Assembly (NCBI RefSeq): GCF_014621695.1
Contig: NZ_CP061281.1
Coordinates: 2,232,001 to 2,296,000 of the forward strand
Origin: Streptomyces xanthii
GTDB lineage: Bacteria > Actinomycetota > Actinomycetes > Streptomycetales > Streptomycetaceae
DNA: 64,000 bases
Reading direction: 5' to 3'
Below, piece after piece: positions 40,824 to 49,864 of the stretch (position 1 is the first letter of the stretch; every line of letters begins with the position of its first letter). The position numbers and the translations under genes are program-made. The notes under the pieces are model-generated. The model worked only from the letters and a program-made list of their open reading frames with translations. It searched no databases and was not told the origin of the DNA.

Positions 40824-42674
40824 TCAGTCGTCTTCGTTGTCGCCGAAGTCCGGGCGGACGTCCCGGGCGGCCATGATCTCGTCGTTCGAGGTGCCGGCGG
40901 CGACCATCGGCCACACCATGGCGTCCTCGTGGACGATGAAGTCGATCACGACGGGGCGGTCGTTGATCGAGTTCGCCTCCTCGATGACCTTGTCGAGGTC
41001 CTCGGGGCGCTCGCAGCGGATCGAGTAGCAGCCCATGGCCTCGGACAGCTTCACGAAGTCCGGGACGCGCGTGCCCTTGTTGGGCGGGGTGTCGCCGTCC
41101 GGGCCCGCGTGGAGCACGGTGTTCGAGTAGCGCTGGTTGTAGAACAGGGTCTGCCACTGGCGGACCATCCCGAGCGCGCCGTTGTTGATGACGGCGACCT
41201 TGATCGGGATGTTGTTCAGGGCGCAGGTGGTGAGCTCCTGATTGGTCATCTGGAAGCAGCCGTCGCCGTCGATCGCCCAGACCGGCTTGTCCGGCGCGCC
41301 GGCCTTGGCGCCCATCGCGGCGGGGACCGCGTAGCCCATGGTCCCGGCGCCGCCCGAGTTCAGCCAGGTGGCCGGGCGCTCGTACTTGATGAAGTGCGCG
41401 GCCCACATCTGGTGCTGGCCGACGCCCGCGGCGAAGATCGTGTCGGCCGGGGCGAGCTGGCCGATCCGCTCGATGACCTGCTGCGGGGACAGCGAGCCGT
41501 CCGCCGGCTGGTCGTAGCCGAGCGGGTAGGTGTCGCGCCAGCGGGACAGGTCCTTCCACCAGGCGCTGTAGTCGCCCTTGTGGCCGTCCGCGTGCTCCTT
41601 CTGGACCGCCTGGATCAGGTCGGCGATGACCTCGCGGGCGTCACCGACGATCGGCACGTCGGCCTCGCGGTTCTTGCCGATCTCCGCGGGGTCGATGTCG
41701 GCGTGGACGATCTTGGCGAAGGGGGCGAAGCTGTCCAGCTTGCCGGTGACGCGGTCGTCGAAGCGGGCTCCGAGGGCGACGATCAGGTCGGCCTTCTGCA
41801 GCGCGGTGACGGCGGTGACCGCACCGTGCATGCCCGGCATTCCCACGTGCAGCGGGTGGCTGTCGGGGAACGCGCCGAGCGCCATCAGGGTGGTGGTGAC
41901 GGGCGCTTCGGTGAGCTCGGCGAGGACCTTGAGCTCCTGGGTGGCGTTGGCCTTGAGGACACCGCCGCCCACGTAGAGGACGGGCCGCTTCGCACCCGTG
42001 ATCAGCTTCGCGGCCTCGCGGATCTGCTTGGCGTGCGGCTTGGTCACCGGGCGGTAGCCGGGCAGGTCGGTCTGCGGCGGCCACGTGAAGGTCGTCTGCG
42101 CCTGCAGCGCGTCCTTCGCGATGTCGACGAGGACGGGGCCCGGACGGCCGGTCGAGGCGATGTGGAACGCCTCGGCGATCGTCTTGGGGATGTCCTCGGC
42201 CTTGGTGACCAGGAAGTTGTGCTTGGTGATCGGCATGGTGATGCCGACGATGTCCGCCTCCTGGAAGGCGTCCGTACCGATCGCCTTGGAGGCGACCTGG
42301 CCGGTGATCGCGACGATCGGCACCGAGTCGAGGTGCGCGTCGGCGATCGGGGTGACCAGGTTGGTGGCGCCGGGACCCGAAGTCGCCATGCACACACCGA
42401 CCTTGCCGGTGGCCTGCGCGTAGCCGACGGCCGCGTGGCCCGCACCCTGCTCGTGCCGCACGAGGATGTGGCGGACCCGCGTGGAGTCCATCATCGGGTC
42501 GTACGCGGGAAGGATCGCACCGCCGGGAATGCCGAATACGGTGTCGGCCCCGACCTCCTCAAGCGAGCGAATGAGGGACTTCGCACCCGTGACGTGCTCG
42601 ACGGGGGCGGACTGCTGTCCTCCGGAACGGGGCCGCGGCTGCGGATGGTGGGCCCCGGTGGCCTGCTCGGTCAT
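40824..42674 (-). CDS. ilvB: Acetolactate synthase large subunit
   Basis: A 616-residue ThDP/FAD enzyme joining two pyruvates, or pyruvate and 2-ketobutyrate. Features: [13 protein letters not shown], the catalytic Glu region [20 protein letters not shown], the FAD-binding middle domain and the ThDP motif [20 protein letters not shown] then NNGALGM. ATG 42674 ([12 protein letters not shown]) is the start; the frame stays open upstream across the leader, which is non-coding in this phase. Transcription passes the [13 protein letters not shown] leader and attenuator first. The promoter probably lies at the 3' end of the GGDEF gene. Confidence 0.95.
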   Translation of the reverse strand: MTEQATGAHHPQPRPRSGGQQSAPVEHVTGAKSLIRSLEEVGADTVFGIPGGAILPAYDPMMDSTRVRHILVRHEQGAGHAAVGYAQATGKVGVCMATSGPGATNLVTPIADAHLDSVPIVAITGQVASKAIGTDAFQEADIVGITMPITKHNFLVTKAEDIPKTIAEAFHIASTGRPGPVLVDIAKDALQAQTTFTWPPQTDLPGYRPVTKPHAKQIREAAKLITGAKRPVLYVGGGVLKANATQELKVLAELTEAPVTTTLMALGAFPDSHPLHVGMPGMHGAVTAVTALQKADLIVALGARFDDRVTGKLDSFAPFAKIVHADIDPAEIGKNREADVPIVGDAREVIADLIQAVQKEHADGHKGDYSAWWKDLSRWRDTYPLGYDQPADGSLSPQQVIERIGQLAPADTIFAAGVGQHQMWAAHFIKYERPATWLNSGGAGTMGYAVPAAMGAKAGAPDKPVWAIDGDGCFQMTNQELTTCALNNIPIKVAVINNGALGMVRQWQTLFYNQRYSNTVLHAGPDGDTPPNKGTRVPDFVKLSEAMGCYSIRCERPEDLDKVIEEANSINDRPVVIDFIVHEDAMVWPMVAAGTSNDEIMAARDVRPDFGDNEDD

Positions 42675-42775
42675 CGGCTTCTCTTCTCGATGCTGAGGGT
42701 TTTTGCGAGGGTTGTGCGGGTTTCTTACACAGTGCGGTGCGGGGTGCGACGGTTCCGAATCGGCACTGGTGCAAC

Positions 42776-42809
42776 AAAAAACCCCTCGTGCCGTGAGGCA
42801 AGCGAGGGG
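42776..42809 (-). terminator. ilvB attenuator
   Basis: In ilvB-sense RNA, CCCCTCG, a 14-base loop and CGAGGGG are followed by TTTTTTG. It lies between the leader peptide and ilvB, as in other actinomycete ilvB leaders. Confidence 0.85.
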
Positions 42810-42865
42810 AGCGCGCCGGATACGGTCGCTGGGGATTCCGGTGTTCGGACCGGTGGGTCCCAGCT

Positions 42866-42907
42866 TCAGCCGACGCGCTTTCCAAGTACGAGAATTCGGG
42901 TGCGCAT
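42866..42907 (-). CDS. ilvB leader peptide
   Basis: A 13-codon frame [13 protein letters not shown] ending in TGA, with GGGGGAAGG about nine bases before ATG 42907. This is the conserved actinomycete ilvB leader peptide. The run Ile-Leu-Val-Leu is coded by ATT CTC GTA CTT, mostly rare codons here, so shortage of any branched-chain aminoacyl-tRNA would stall the ribosome and favour readthrough of the attenuator. Confidence 0.92.
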   Translation of the reverse strand: MRTRILVLGKRVG

Positions 42908-42940
42908 GGCATTGACCTTCCCCCCGGCGCGCCATATGTG

Positions 42941-45900
42941 TCAAGTAGGTGGGACGGGGGTCTCATTATGTGAACGGGACGCCGGTACACCCGCGAACAC
43001 GGGCTCGGCGGGACCGGCCGGGACCGGGTACTCCCCCGAGGCCAGCGCGCGGCGCAGCCGGTACTCGTCGAGCGGCCCCGAGAAAGCCATGCCCTGCCCG
43101 TGGGTGCAGCCCATCGCCCGCAGCGCGACAACCTGCTCGGGCAGGTCGACCCCGTCCGCCACGGAGGCCAGGCCGAGGTCCCCGGCGATCCGCAGCAGCC
43201 CGCTGGTGATCTTGTGCAGCCGCGCGGACTCGACGACGCCCTCCACGAGCGAGCGGTCGAGCTTGAGCATGTCGACGGGGAGTCTGCGCAGCGCCGTGAT
43301 GGCCGCGTAGCCGCTGCCGAAGCCGTCGAGGGCGATCCGGACCCCGAGCCGGCGCAGGCCCGTCAGACGCCGCTCCAGCTCGTCCAGGGGCACTCTGGGG
43401 TCGCTGTCGGCCAGCTCGATGACGAGCGCCCCGGAGGGCAGCCCGTGCCGGGTCAGGAGGGCCTCCACGGAGCCGAGCGGCATCGACCGGTCCAGGAGGC
43501 GGCGGGCGCCGATCCGGACGACGACCGGGGCGGCATGGCCGCTGCGGCCGCGCTCGGCGGCCTGCGCGACCGCCTCCTCCAGCATCCAGCGGCCCAGCTC
43601 GGCCGTCTTCTCGCCGTCCTCGGCGACCCGGAGGAACTCGGCGGGGGTGAAGAGGATGCCCTGCGAGGAGCGCCAGCGGGCCTGTGCGGCGACGGCGGTG
43701 ATCCGGCCGTCCTCGAGCGACACCACGGGCTGATGCAGCAGCGCGAACTCACCCTCGTGGAGTGCGGAGCGCAGCCTGCCCGCGAGCTCGGCCTTGCGGA
43801 CGACGTCGGCCTGCATCTGCGGGGCGTACAGCTCGACGCGGCCCTTGCCGGTGGCCTTGGCGCGGTACATCGCGAGGTCCGCGTTGCGCAGGAGCTCGCC
43901 CGCGGTGATGTCGGGCTCGGCGAAGGCCACTCCGATGGAGGCGGCCACCCGGACGTCCTGGTGCCCGTCGATCGCGTAGGGCTGGGACAGCGTGACCCTG
44001 AGCCGGTCGGCCAGCTCGTAGATGTGCTGCTCCCGCGCGGAGTGGTCCCGTCCGCCGTCGCCGACGATCAGCGCGGCGAACTCGTCGCCGCCGAGCCGGG
44101 CCGCGGTGTCCGAGGCACGGACGGAGTCCGCGAGCCGTCGGGCGGCCTGGACGAGCAGCTCGTCGCCCGCCTGGTGGCCGATGGTGTCGTTGACCTGCTT
44201 GAAGCCGTCGAGGTCGATGAAGAGCACGGCGGTGCCGCGGTCGCTGGCCCGGCGCCCGGTGAGGGCGAGGCCGACCCGCTTGGTGAACAGTGACCGGTTG
44301 GGCAGGTCGGTGAGCGGGTCGTGCTCGGCGTTGTGCTGCAGCTGCGCCTGGAGACGGACCCGCTCGGTCACGTCCCTGCTGTTGAGGATCAGGCCGCCGT
44401 GGTGGCGGTTGACCGTCGACTCCACGTTCAGCCAGGCCCCGGCGCCGGAGCGGAAGCGGCACTCGATGCGGGTGGTGGGCTCCTCGACGGCGCTGGCCGC
44501 GAGGAAGCGGCGGATCTCGTGCACCACGCGCCCGAGGTCCTCGGGATGGATGATCGAGGCGAGCTCGGAGCCGACGAGGTCGTCGGCCTCCCGCCCGTAG
44601 ACCCCGGCGGCCGCGGGGCTGACGTAACGGAGGATCCCGTTCGGAGCGGCGATCATGATGACGTCGCTGGAGCCCTGGACGAGCGAGCGGAAGTGGTTCT
44701 CCTTCTGGGCCAGCTCCTGGGTCAGCGTGATGTTGTCGAGCAGCATGATGCCCTGGCGCACGACGAGGGCCAGGACGACGGTGCAGGCCGTGAAGAGGAC
44801 GATCCGGTCGACGCTGTGGCCGCTCAGCACGTTGTAGAGGATGCCCAGCGTGCAGACGGCGGCGGCCAGGTACGGGGTGAGCGCGGCGAGCGAGCCGGAC
44901 ATCGGGCGGGTGTGCCCGAACTGGTACCCCGCGGGGGCGGGCCCCTGCCCCTGGTGCGGCACCCGCGGGCCCGCGCCGTCGCTCTTCCTGTGCCCCACCC
45001 AGGGCGCGTGCGCGAGCAGCAGCGAACCGGCGAACCAGCCGGCGTCGAGGATCTCCCCGGAGCGGTAACTGGCGTGCAGGAGCGGCGAGGTGAACAGGGC
45101 GTCGCACATCACGGTGAGGGCGAGGGCGCCGATCGCCGTGTTGACCGCCGTGCGGTTGCCGGGCGAGCGGCGGAAGTGCAGGGCGAGGACCATGCTGACG
45201 AGAACGATGTCGAGCAGCGGGTACGCGAGCGAGAGCGCGGTGCGGCTGACGCTCTGCCCCTCGGACTCGGCGGTGTGCGCGAGGGCCAGACTCCAGGAGA
45301 GTGTGACGAGGGAGCCGGCGATGAGCCAGGCGTCGAGCGCGAGGCAGATCCAGCCGGCCTTGGTCACGGGCCGCTTGGCGAGGACGAGCAGGCCGATGAT
45401 GGCGGGCGGCGCGAAGCAGAGGAAGAACAGATCGGCGAGGCTCGGGGTGGGCACCTCGATCCGCAGGACGAACTCGTACCAGCCCCACACCCCGTTCCCC
45501 AGCGAGGCCATCAGGGAGGAGCAGGCGAAGAGGAGCCAGGCGGGCTTGAAGCGGCTGTGGCGGCTGCGCGCGTAGAGGAAGTTCGACACGGCGGCGGTGG
45601 CCGCGGCGAGGCTCAGGCCGAAGTCGCCCATGAACAGGGCCACTCGCTCGGATCCCCAGCCCAGCAGTGATCCCGTGGCGAAGGCCGCGCAGACGAGGGC
45701 GAGCGCCAACTGGACACCCATGACGCGGCCGCGCTCCGGGGCGCGGGCCGGGAGCGGTGCGCCGGGGTGCAGTGCGGCGCCCAGCGTGGTCGGCGGCGAC
45801 GGGTGGGCGGTCACCGGGCCGCCTCGGTCCGTCGGGCCGGGCCGGCGTCCCTCTGACCCGGACCGGGGTGCGGGTGCCGCCGGCGGCCCGTCCGCAGGCT

Positions 45901-46003
45901 GCCGCGGCACGCAGGCTTCGTGCGGCAGGCCGGACTTCGTCCGTGCACGGGTGTGCTGAAGGGTCGCCGTCGGCGGCCCCGCCGCGTCGGATCGTTCGCC
46001 CAT
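42941..46003 (-). CDS. Membrane GGDEF protein with PAS and degenerate EAL domain
   Basis: A 1020-residue c-di-GMP signalling protein: Pro-rich N-terminus (1-95), about eight membrane helices (95-400), PAS (about 425-540), GGDEF and EAL. The cyclase site is intact ([11 protein letters not shown]) with an RASD inhibitory I-site five residues before it. The EAL half is dead by sequence: AQA replaces EAL, the metal-binding Asn is lost ([11 protein letters not shown]), DD is DG and AEGVE is ADGVD. It should act as a diguanylate cyclase. The true start could be the internal methionine near residue 94. The stop is 33 bases from the ilvB leader. Confidence 0.9.
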   Translation of the reverse strand: MGERSDAAGPPTATLQHTRARTKSGLPHEACVPRQPADGPPAAPAPRSGSEGRRPGPTDRGGPVTAHPSPPTTLGAALHPGAPLPARAPERGRVMGVQLALALVCAAFATGSLLGWGSERVALFMGDFGLSLAAATAAVSNFLYARSRHSRFKPAWLLFACSSLMASLGNGVWGWYEFVLRIEVPTPSLADLFFLCFAPPAIIGLLVLAKRPVTKAGWICLALDAWLIAGSLVTLSWSLALAHTAESEGQSVSRTALSLAYPLLDIVLVSMVLALHFRRSPGNRTAVNTAIGALALTVMCDALFTSPLLHASYRSGEILDAGWFAGSLLLAHAPWVGHRKSDGAGPRVPHQGQGPAPAGYQFGHTRPMSGSLAALTPYLAAAVCTLGILYNVLSGHSVDRIVLFTACTVVLALVVRQGIMLLDNITLTQELAQKENHFRSLVQGSSDVIMIAAPNGILRYVSPAAAGVYGREADDLVGSELASIIHPEDLGRVVHEIRRFLAASAVEEPTTRIECRFRSGAGAWLNVESTVNRHHGGLILNSRDVTERVRLQAQLQHNAEHDPLTDLPNRSLFTKRVGLALTGRRASDRGTAVLFIDLDGFKQVNDTIGHQAGDELLVQAARRLADSVRASDTAARLGGDEFAALIVGDGGRDHSAREQHIYELADRLRVTLSQPYAIDGHQDVRVAASIGVAFAEPDITAGELLRNADLAMYRAKATGKGRVELYAPQMQADVVRKAELAGRLRSALHEGEFALLHQPVVSLEDGRITAVAAQARWRSSQGILFTPAEFLRVAEDGEKTAELGRWMLEEAVAQAAERGRSGHAAPVVVRIGARRLLDRSMPLGSVEALLTRHGLPSGALVIELADSDPRVPLDELERRLTGLRRLGVRIALDGFGSGYAAITALRRLPVDMLKLDRSLVEGVVESARLHKITSGLLRIAGDLGLASVADGVDLPEQVVALRAMGCTHGQGMAFSGPLDEYRLRRALASGEYPVPAGPAEPVFAGVPASRSHNETPVPPT
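42965..42970 (-). promoter_or_regulatory. Candidate -10 box for ilvB leader
   Basis: CATAAT on the ilvB-sense strand, inside the last codons of the GGDEF gene, about 58 bases before the leader ATG. A TTGACA at 42939-42944 is also present but has no matching -10. Low certainty. Confidence 0.35.
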
Positions 46004-46286
46004 AGGCCGTACATCGCCCGTCGCCCCCCTCGCAGTCCGTCACTCGTCCCCGGCGCCGTACGTCGCACGGCGCTGCCCCAGTCGGGACGATACACCAGAC
46101 TCGTCACTCAGGGACATAGTCTCTCTACTCTCCGTGACGACCAGCGACGATGCGCGCACGGGGCGGAGCCGGGCGGGCGCGGAGCGTGTGCGCCCGACGG
46201 CGGGCGGCCGCACGGGAGTTGTCCGTGGGGCCGGTGGTGCTCCGGTCGACCGGTGAGACGGGCGGGGCCGCTCGGGTCGGCCGGGG

Positions 46287-47225
46287 TCAGCCGGTGGTGA
46301 AGACGACGTTCTCGAGCGGCTCCCCCGCCGCGAACCGCGTGAGCTGCGCGGCCATCAGCCGCTTCGCGCGCGGCAGGAAGGCGGACGTGGGTCCGCCCAC
46401 GTGCGGCGAGACGAGCACTCCCGGAGCCTGCCACAACGGGTGCTCCCGGGGCAGCGGTTCGGGATCGGTGACGTCGAGCGCCGCCGTGATGCGGCCGCTC
46501 TCCAGCTCCTTGAGCAGCGCCTCGGTGTCCACGACGGGACCGCGCCCGACGTTGACGAGCAGGGCCCCGTCCTTCATCCGGGACAGGAAGTCCGCGTTCA
46601 CGAGGCCGCGGGTGTCCTCGGTGAGCGGGGTGACCACGACGACGACGTCGGCCTCGGGGAGCAGGGCGGGCAGGTCGGTGAGCGGGTGCACGGGACCGCG
46701 CTCCGTCGTGCGGGCGGAGCGCGCGATGCGCGCCACCCGCGCGACCTCGAAGGGCACGAGCCGGTCCTCGACGGCGGAGCCGATCGCTCCGTAGCCCACG
46801 ATCAGGACGTTCTTGTCGGCGAGGGCGGGCCGGAATCCGCCGCGCCACTCGCCGCGGTCCTGGCCGCGCACGAAGTCGGGGATCCCGCGCAGCGAGGCGA
46901 GGATCAGGGTGAGCGCCAGCTCGGCGGTGCTGGCGTCGTGCACCCCGCGCGCGTTGCACAACTGCACGCCGGGCGGCAGGTGCGGGAGCCCGGCCTGCAC
47001 GTGGTCGACGCCGGCGGACAGGGTCTGCACGGCCCGGAGCGAGGACATCAGCGGCATGGGACGGGTGCCGACGCCCGGCGGCTTCATGTACGGGACGACG
47101 TAGAAGGCGCAGTCCGCGGGGTCGGCGGGAAAGTCCGGTTCACCGTTCCAGTAGCGGTAGTCGAGGCCTTCGGGGAGACCCGGGATCTCGTCGGCGGGGA
47201 ACGGCAGCCATACATCACCAGTCAT
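46287..47225 (-). CDS. D-isomer-specific 2-hydroxyacid dehydrogenase
   Basis: A 312-residue NAD(P)-dependent dehydrogenase. The Rossmann loop is VLIVGYGAIGSAVEDRL; the catalytic triad regions are NVGRGPVVDTEALL (Arg), LDVTDPEPLPREHPLW (Glu) and VSPHVGGPT (His). It belongs to the glyoxylate/hydroxypyruvate reductase-like group; exact substrate unknown. ATG 47225. Divergent from an aldo/keto reductase gene with a 75-base gap. The 283-base region on its 3' side (46004-46286) contains no gene that I can support. Confidence 0.88.
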   Translation of the reverse strand: MTGDVWLPFPADEIPGLPEGLDYRYWNGEPDFPADPADCAFYVVPYMKPPGVGTRPMPLMSSLRAVQTLSAGVDHVQAGLPHLPPGVQLCNARGVHDASTAELALTLILASLRGIPDFVRGQDRGEWRGGFRPALADKNVLIVGYGAIGSAVEDRLVPFEVARVARIARSARTTERGPVHPLTDLPALLPEADVVVVVTPLTEDTRGLVNADFLSRMKDGALLVNVGRGPVVDTEALLKELESGRITAALDVTDPEPLPREHPLWQAPGVLVSPHVGGPTSAFLPRAKRLMAAQLTRFAAGEPLENVVFTTG

Positions 47226-47300
47226 GTCAGGAGGCTATGTCAGACGCGTCGGGAGGCAGAGGTTAGGTTGGTGGCCGAAGACAGGGAGGGTCACGGGCAG

Positions 47301-48302
47301 GTGGAGCGCAAGGCGATCGGCGCGGCGGCGCTCGAGGTGGGTGCTGTCGGACTGGGCTGTATGCCGATGAGCTGGGCGTACACCGGCTCGCGGCAGCGCG
47401 GCGAGGAATCCCTGCGGACCGTGCACGCCGCGCTGGACCGGGGATGTTCGCTTCTCGACACCGCCGACATGTACGGGCCGTTCACCAACGAGCTGTTGCT
47501 CGGGCGGGTGTTGAAGGAACGGCGGGCGGACGCCTTCGTCTCGACGAAGGTGGGGCTGCTCGTGGGTGAGCAGCACATCGTGGCCAACGGGCGCCCGGGG
47601 TACGTCAGGCGGGCGTGCGACGCGTCGCTGCGGCGGCTGCAGACGGACGTGATCGATCTGTACCAGCTGCATCGCGCGGATCCCGAGGTGCCGGTCGAGG
47701 AGACCTGGGGCGCGATGGGGGAACTGGTGAGCGCGGGCAAGGTGCGTTCGCTCGGCCTGTGCGCGGTGGGGGCCAGGGCCGCGCGGCGCGGCGGACGGGC
47801 CGGGCTGCATGCGGGAACGATCCGCCAACTGGACCGGATCCAGCAGGTGTTCCCGGTGAGCTCGGTGATGGCCGAGCTGTCGGTGTGGTCCACCGAGGCG
47901 CTGGAGACGCTGCTGCCGTGGTGCGCGGCGCGGGGCGTCGGGTTCCTCGCGGCGATGCCGCTGGGCAACGGGTTCCTGTCCGGCACGCTGACGCCGGGGC
48001 AGGGCTTCGAGCCGGACGACCTGCGGGCCCGGCACCCCCGGTTCACGGCGGAGATGATGGCCGCGAACCAGCCGGTCGTGGCGGGGCTGCGCCGGGTCGC
48101 GGCCCGGCACGGAGCGGACGTGACGCCCGCGCAGGTGGCGCTGGCCTGGGTCCTCGCGCAGGGGCCGAACGTGGTGCCGGTGCCGGGGGCCAAGCACGAG
48201 CGCTGGGCGGTGGAGAACGCGGCGGCGGCCGGGCTGGTGCTGACGGACGCGGATCTGGCGGAGATCGCCGGCCTGCCGGCCGCGCTGGGATCGTGGGACT
48301 GA
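47301..48302 (+). CDS. Aldo/keto reductase
   Basis: A 333-residue (beta/alpha)8 NADPH reductase. LLDTADMYGPFTNE gives the catalytic Asp/Tyr, DAFVSTKVG the Lys, and DLYQLHRADPEVPVEETW the His. An unusual Arg/Ala-rich insertion (VGARAARRGGRAGLHAG) replaces the short GVSN-like loop that normally follows the fifth strand. GTG 47301 has GGGAGGG upstream. Resembles AKR13-type reductases; substrate unknown. Confidence 0.87.
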   Translation: MERKAIGAAALEVGAVGLGCMPMSWAYTGSRQRGEESLRTVHAALDRGCSLLDTADMYGPFTNELLLGRVLKERRADAFVSTKVGLLVGEQHIVANGRPGYVRRACDASLRRLQTDVIDLYQLHRADPEVPVEETWGAMGELVSAGKVRSLGLCAVGARAARRGGRAGLHAGTIRQLDRIQQVFPVSSVMAELSVWSTEALETLLPWCAARGVGFLAAMPLGNGFLSGTLTPGQGFEPDDLRARHPRFTAEMMAANQPVVAGLRRVAARHGADVTPAQVALAWVLAQGPNVVPVPGAKHERWAVENAAAAGLVLTDADLAEIAGLPAALGSWD

Positions 48303-48382
48303 GTCCGGGAACCGAGTTCGGGAACCTGGACGGCGCGAGCGGTGTATGAACGGTAGAACCGTGGCGACGAAGGGACCTGATC

Positions 48383-49558
48383 GTGATCGTGCAACGTCAA
48401 GCTGTGCGGCCCGCGTTGGCCGGGGCCGCCTGCGCGGCGCTCCTGCTCACGGCCGGCTGCTCGTCCGGGGACGGAGGTCCGAAGCAGGACCGGGGCAGCA
48501 CGTCGGCCCCGAGCCGCTCGAGCGACGCCGAGAGCACGGCGACGGCAGGTGACGTACCGCCCGCGAAGGGCTCCGTGAAGGTGCTGCGGACCGTGGCCAC
48601 CGGGCTCGACACGCCCTGGGGCCTGGCCCCGCTGCCCGAGGGCGATCTGCTGGTCTCCTCGCGCGACAAGGGCACGCTCACCCGGGTCGCGCCCGGGACG
48701 GGGAAGAAGACGACGGTCGGCTCGGTGCCCGGGGTGGCCCCGGCCGGCGAGGGCGGCCTGCTCGGCATCGCCCTCTCCCCTTCCTACGCCTCGGACCACA
48801 TGGTCTACGCGTACTTCACGACGGAGTCGGACAACCGCATCGCGCGGATGATCTACGACGAGAAGAAGCCGGCCGGTGAGCAACTGGGCGCTCCGGACAC
48901 GGTGTTCAGAGGCATCCCCAAGGGGACGAACCACAACGGCGGGCGGATCGCGTTCGGCCCGGACGGCATGCTCTACGTGGGCACGGGCGAGACGTACAAG
49001 ACCGAGTTGGCGCAGGACAAGAAGTCCACGGGCGGCAAGATCCTGCGCCTGACCCCGGACGGCGAGCCTGCGCCGGGCAACCCGTTCGGGAACTCGCCGG
49101 TGTACTCGTACGGGCACCGCAATGTGCAGGGTCTCGCCTGGGACAAGGACAAGCGGATGTGGGCCTCGGAGTTCGGCCAGGACACCTGGGACGAGCTGAA
49201 CCACATCGTGGCGGGGGGAAACTACGGCTGGCCGGACGCCGAGGGAAAGGCCGGCAAGTCCGGCTACCGGGACCCGATCGCCGAGTGGCACACCGGTGAC
49301 GCCTCCCCCAGCGGGATCGCCTGGCAGAAGGGGTCGATCTGGATGGCGGGGCTGCGGGGCGAGCGGCTGTGGCGCATCCCGCTGGACGGAGCGAAGGCGG
49401 CGCACGAGCCGCAGGCCTTCCTCCAGAAGGAGTACGGGCGGCTGCGCACCGTGGTCGCCGCCGGCGGCGACAAGCTGTGGGTGACCACGAGCAACACGGA
49501 CGGACGGGGGTCGCCGGGCAAGGAGGACGACCGGATTCTGGAGCTGAGAGTCAGCTGA
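48383..49558 (+). CDS. Lipoprotein, PQQ-dependent sugar dehydrogenase family
   Basis: A 391-residue exported lipoprotein: the lipobox LLLTAGC puts the lipid-modified Cys near residue 26, followed by a Ser/Thr-rich linker. The six-bladed propeller is of the soluble aldose/glucose-dehydrogenase type (YliI/Gdh-B like): GLDTPWGLAPLPEGDLLVSS, NHNGGRIAFGPDGMLYVGTG, YGHRNVQGLAWD and the conserved NYGWP. Whether PQQ is bound, and which sugar is oxidised, cannot be told. GTG 48383; the last 8 bases overlap the next, convergent gene. Confidence 0.87.
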   Translation: MIVQRQAVRPALAGAACAALLLTAGCSSGDGGPKQDRGSTSAPSRSSDAESTATAGDVPPAKGSVKVLRTVATGLDTPWGLAPLPEGDLLVSSRDKGTLTRVAPGTGKKTTVGSVPGVAPAGEGGLLGIALSPSYASDHMVYAYFTTESDNRIARMIYDEKKPAGEQLGAPDTVFRGIPKGTNHNGGRIAFGPDGMLYVGTGETYKTELAQDKKSTGGKILRLTPDGEPAPGNPFGNSPVYSYGHRNVQGLAWDKDKRMWASEFGQDTWDELNHIVAGGNYGWPDAEGKAGKSGYRDPIAEWHTGDASPSGIAWQKGSIWMAGLRGERLWRIPLDGAKAAHEPQAFLQKEYGRLRTVVAAGGDKLWVTTSNTDGRGSPGKEDDRILELRVS

Positions 49559-49802
49559 CCTCGGCGTCCGCGTCCCCCGGGTCCGCGCTGTCGGGTCCGT
49601 CGGACCGGTCGGCCTGGTCGTCCGCCGTCGCGGGCTCCTCCTGGTGGGGCGGGCGGACGACGACCTTGCCGGAGGAGAGGTCTATCGGGCCGCGGCCCGG
49701 GTCCCCGTCGTTCAGGTCGACCCGGGTCAGCTCCAGGCGCTTGCGCTCCTCGTCGGTGTGCCGGCGACTGGGGGCGAACAGGTCCTCGAGCGGGTTGAAC
49801 AC
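49551..49802 (-). CDS. 83-residue acidic protein (DUF6191-like)
   Basis: A short gene starting with GTG 49802 after a clear GGAGG. The product opens VFNPLEDLFAPSRRHTDEER, continues LELTRVDLNDGDPGRGPIDL and ends in a long Asp/Ala/Ser-rich acidic tail. I recall the opening as that of a small actinobacterial protein family (DUF6191), often near regulators. Function unknown. It is 62 bases downstream of the LAL regulator on the same strand and may be co-transcribed. Confidence 0.75.
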   Translation of the reverse strand: MFNPLEDLFAPSRRHTDEERKRLELTRVDLNDGDPGRGPIDLSSGKVVVRPPHQEEPATADDQADRSDGPDSADPGDADAEVS

Positions 49803-49864
49803 TGCGCCTCCAGAGGGACCGGCCGAGTCTCCCGTCCAGCGTACGGCAGCCGGTCCCAGGCCGG

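Noticed and set aside
42675..42944. N-terminal extension of ilvB to position 42944
   Set aside because: It would translate through the leader peptide region and attenuator; MTEQATG at 42674 has a ribosome site and matches the family start.
42939..42944. Consensus TTGACA upstream of the ilvB leader as a -35
   Set aside because: No -10-like hexamer 16-19 bases downstream; kept only as a remark beside the CATAAT candidate.
46004..46286. Possible gene or BldD site between the GGDEF and 2-hydroxyacid dehydrogenase genes
   Set aside because: No frame with a start context; AC/GT spacing in the AGTGACGAGTCTGGTGTAT stretch does not fit the BldD box.
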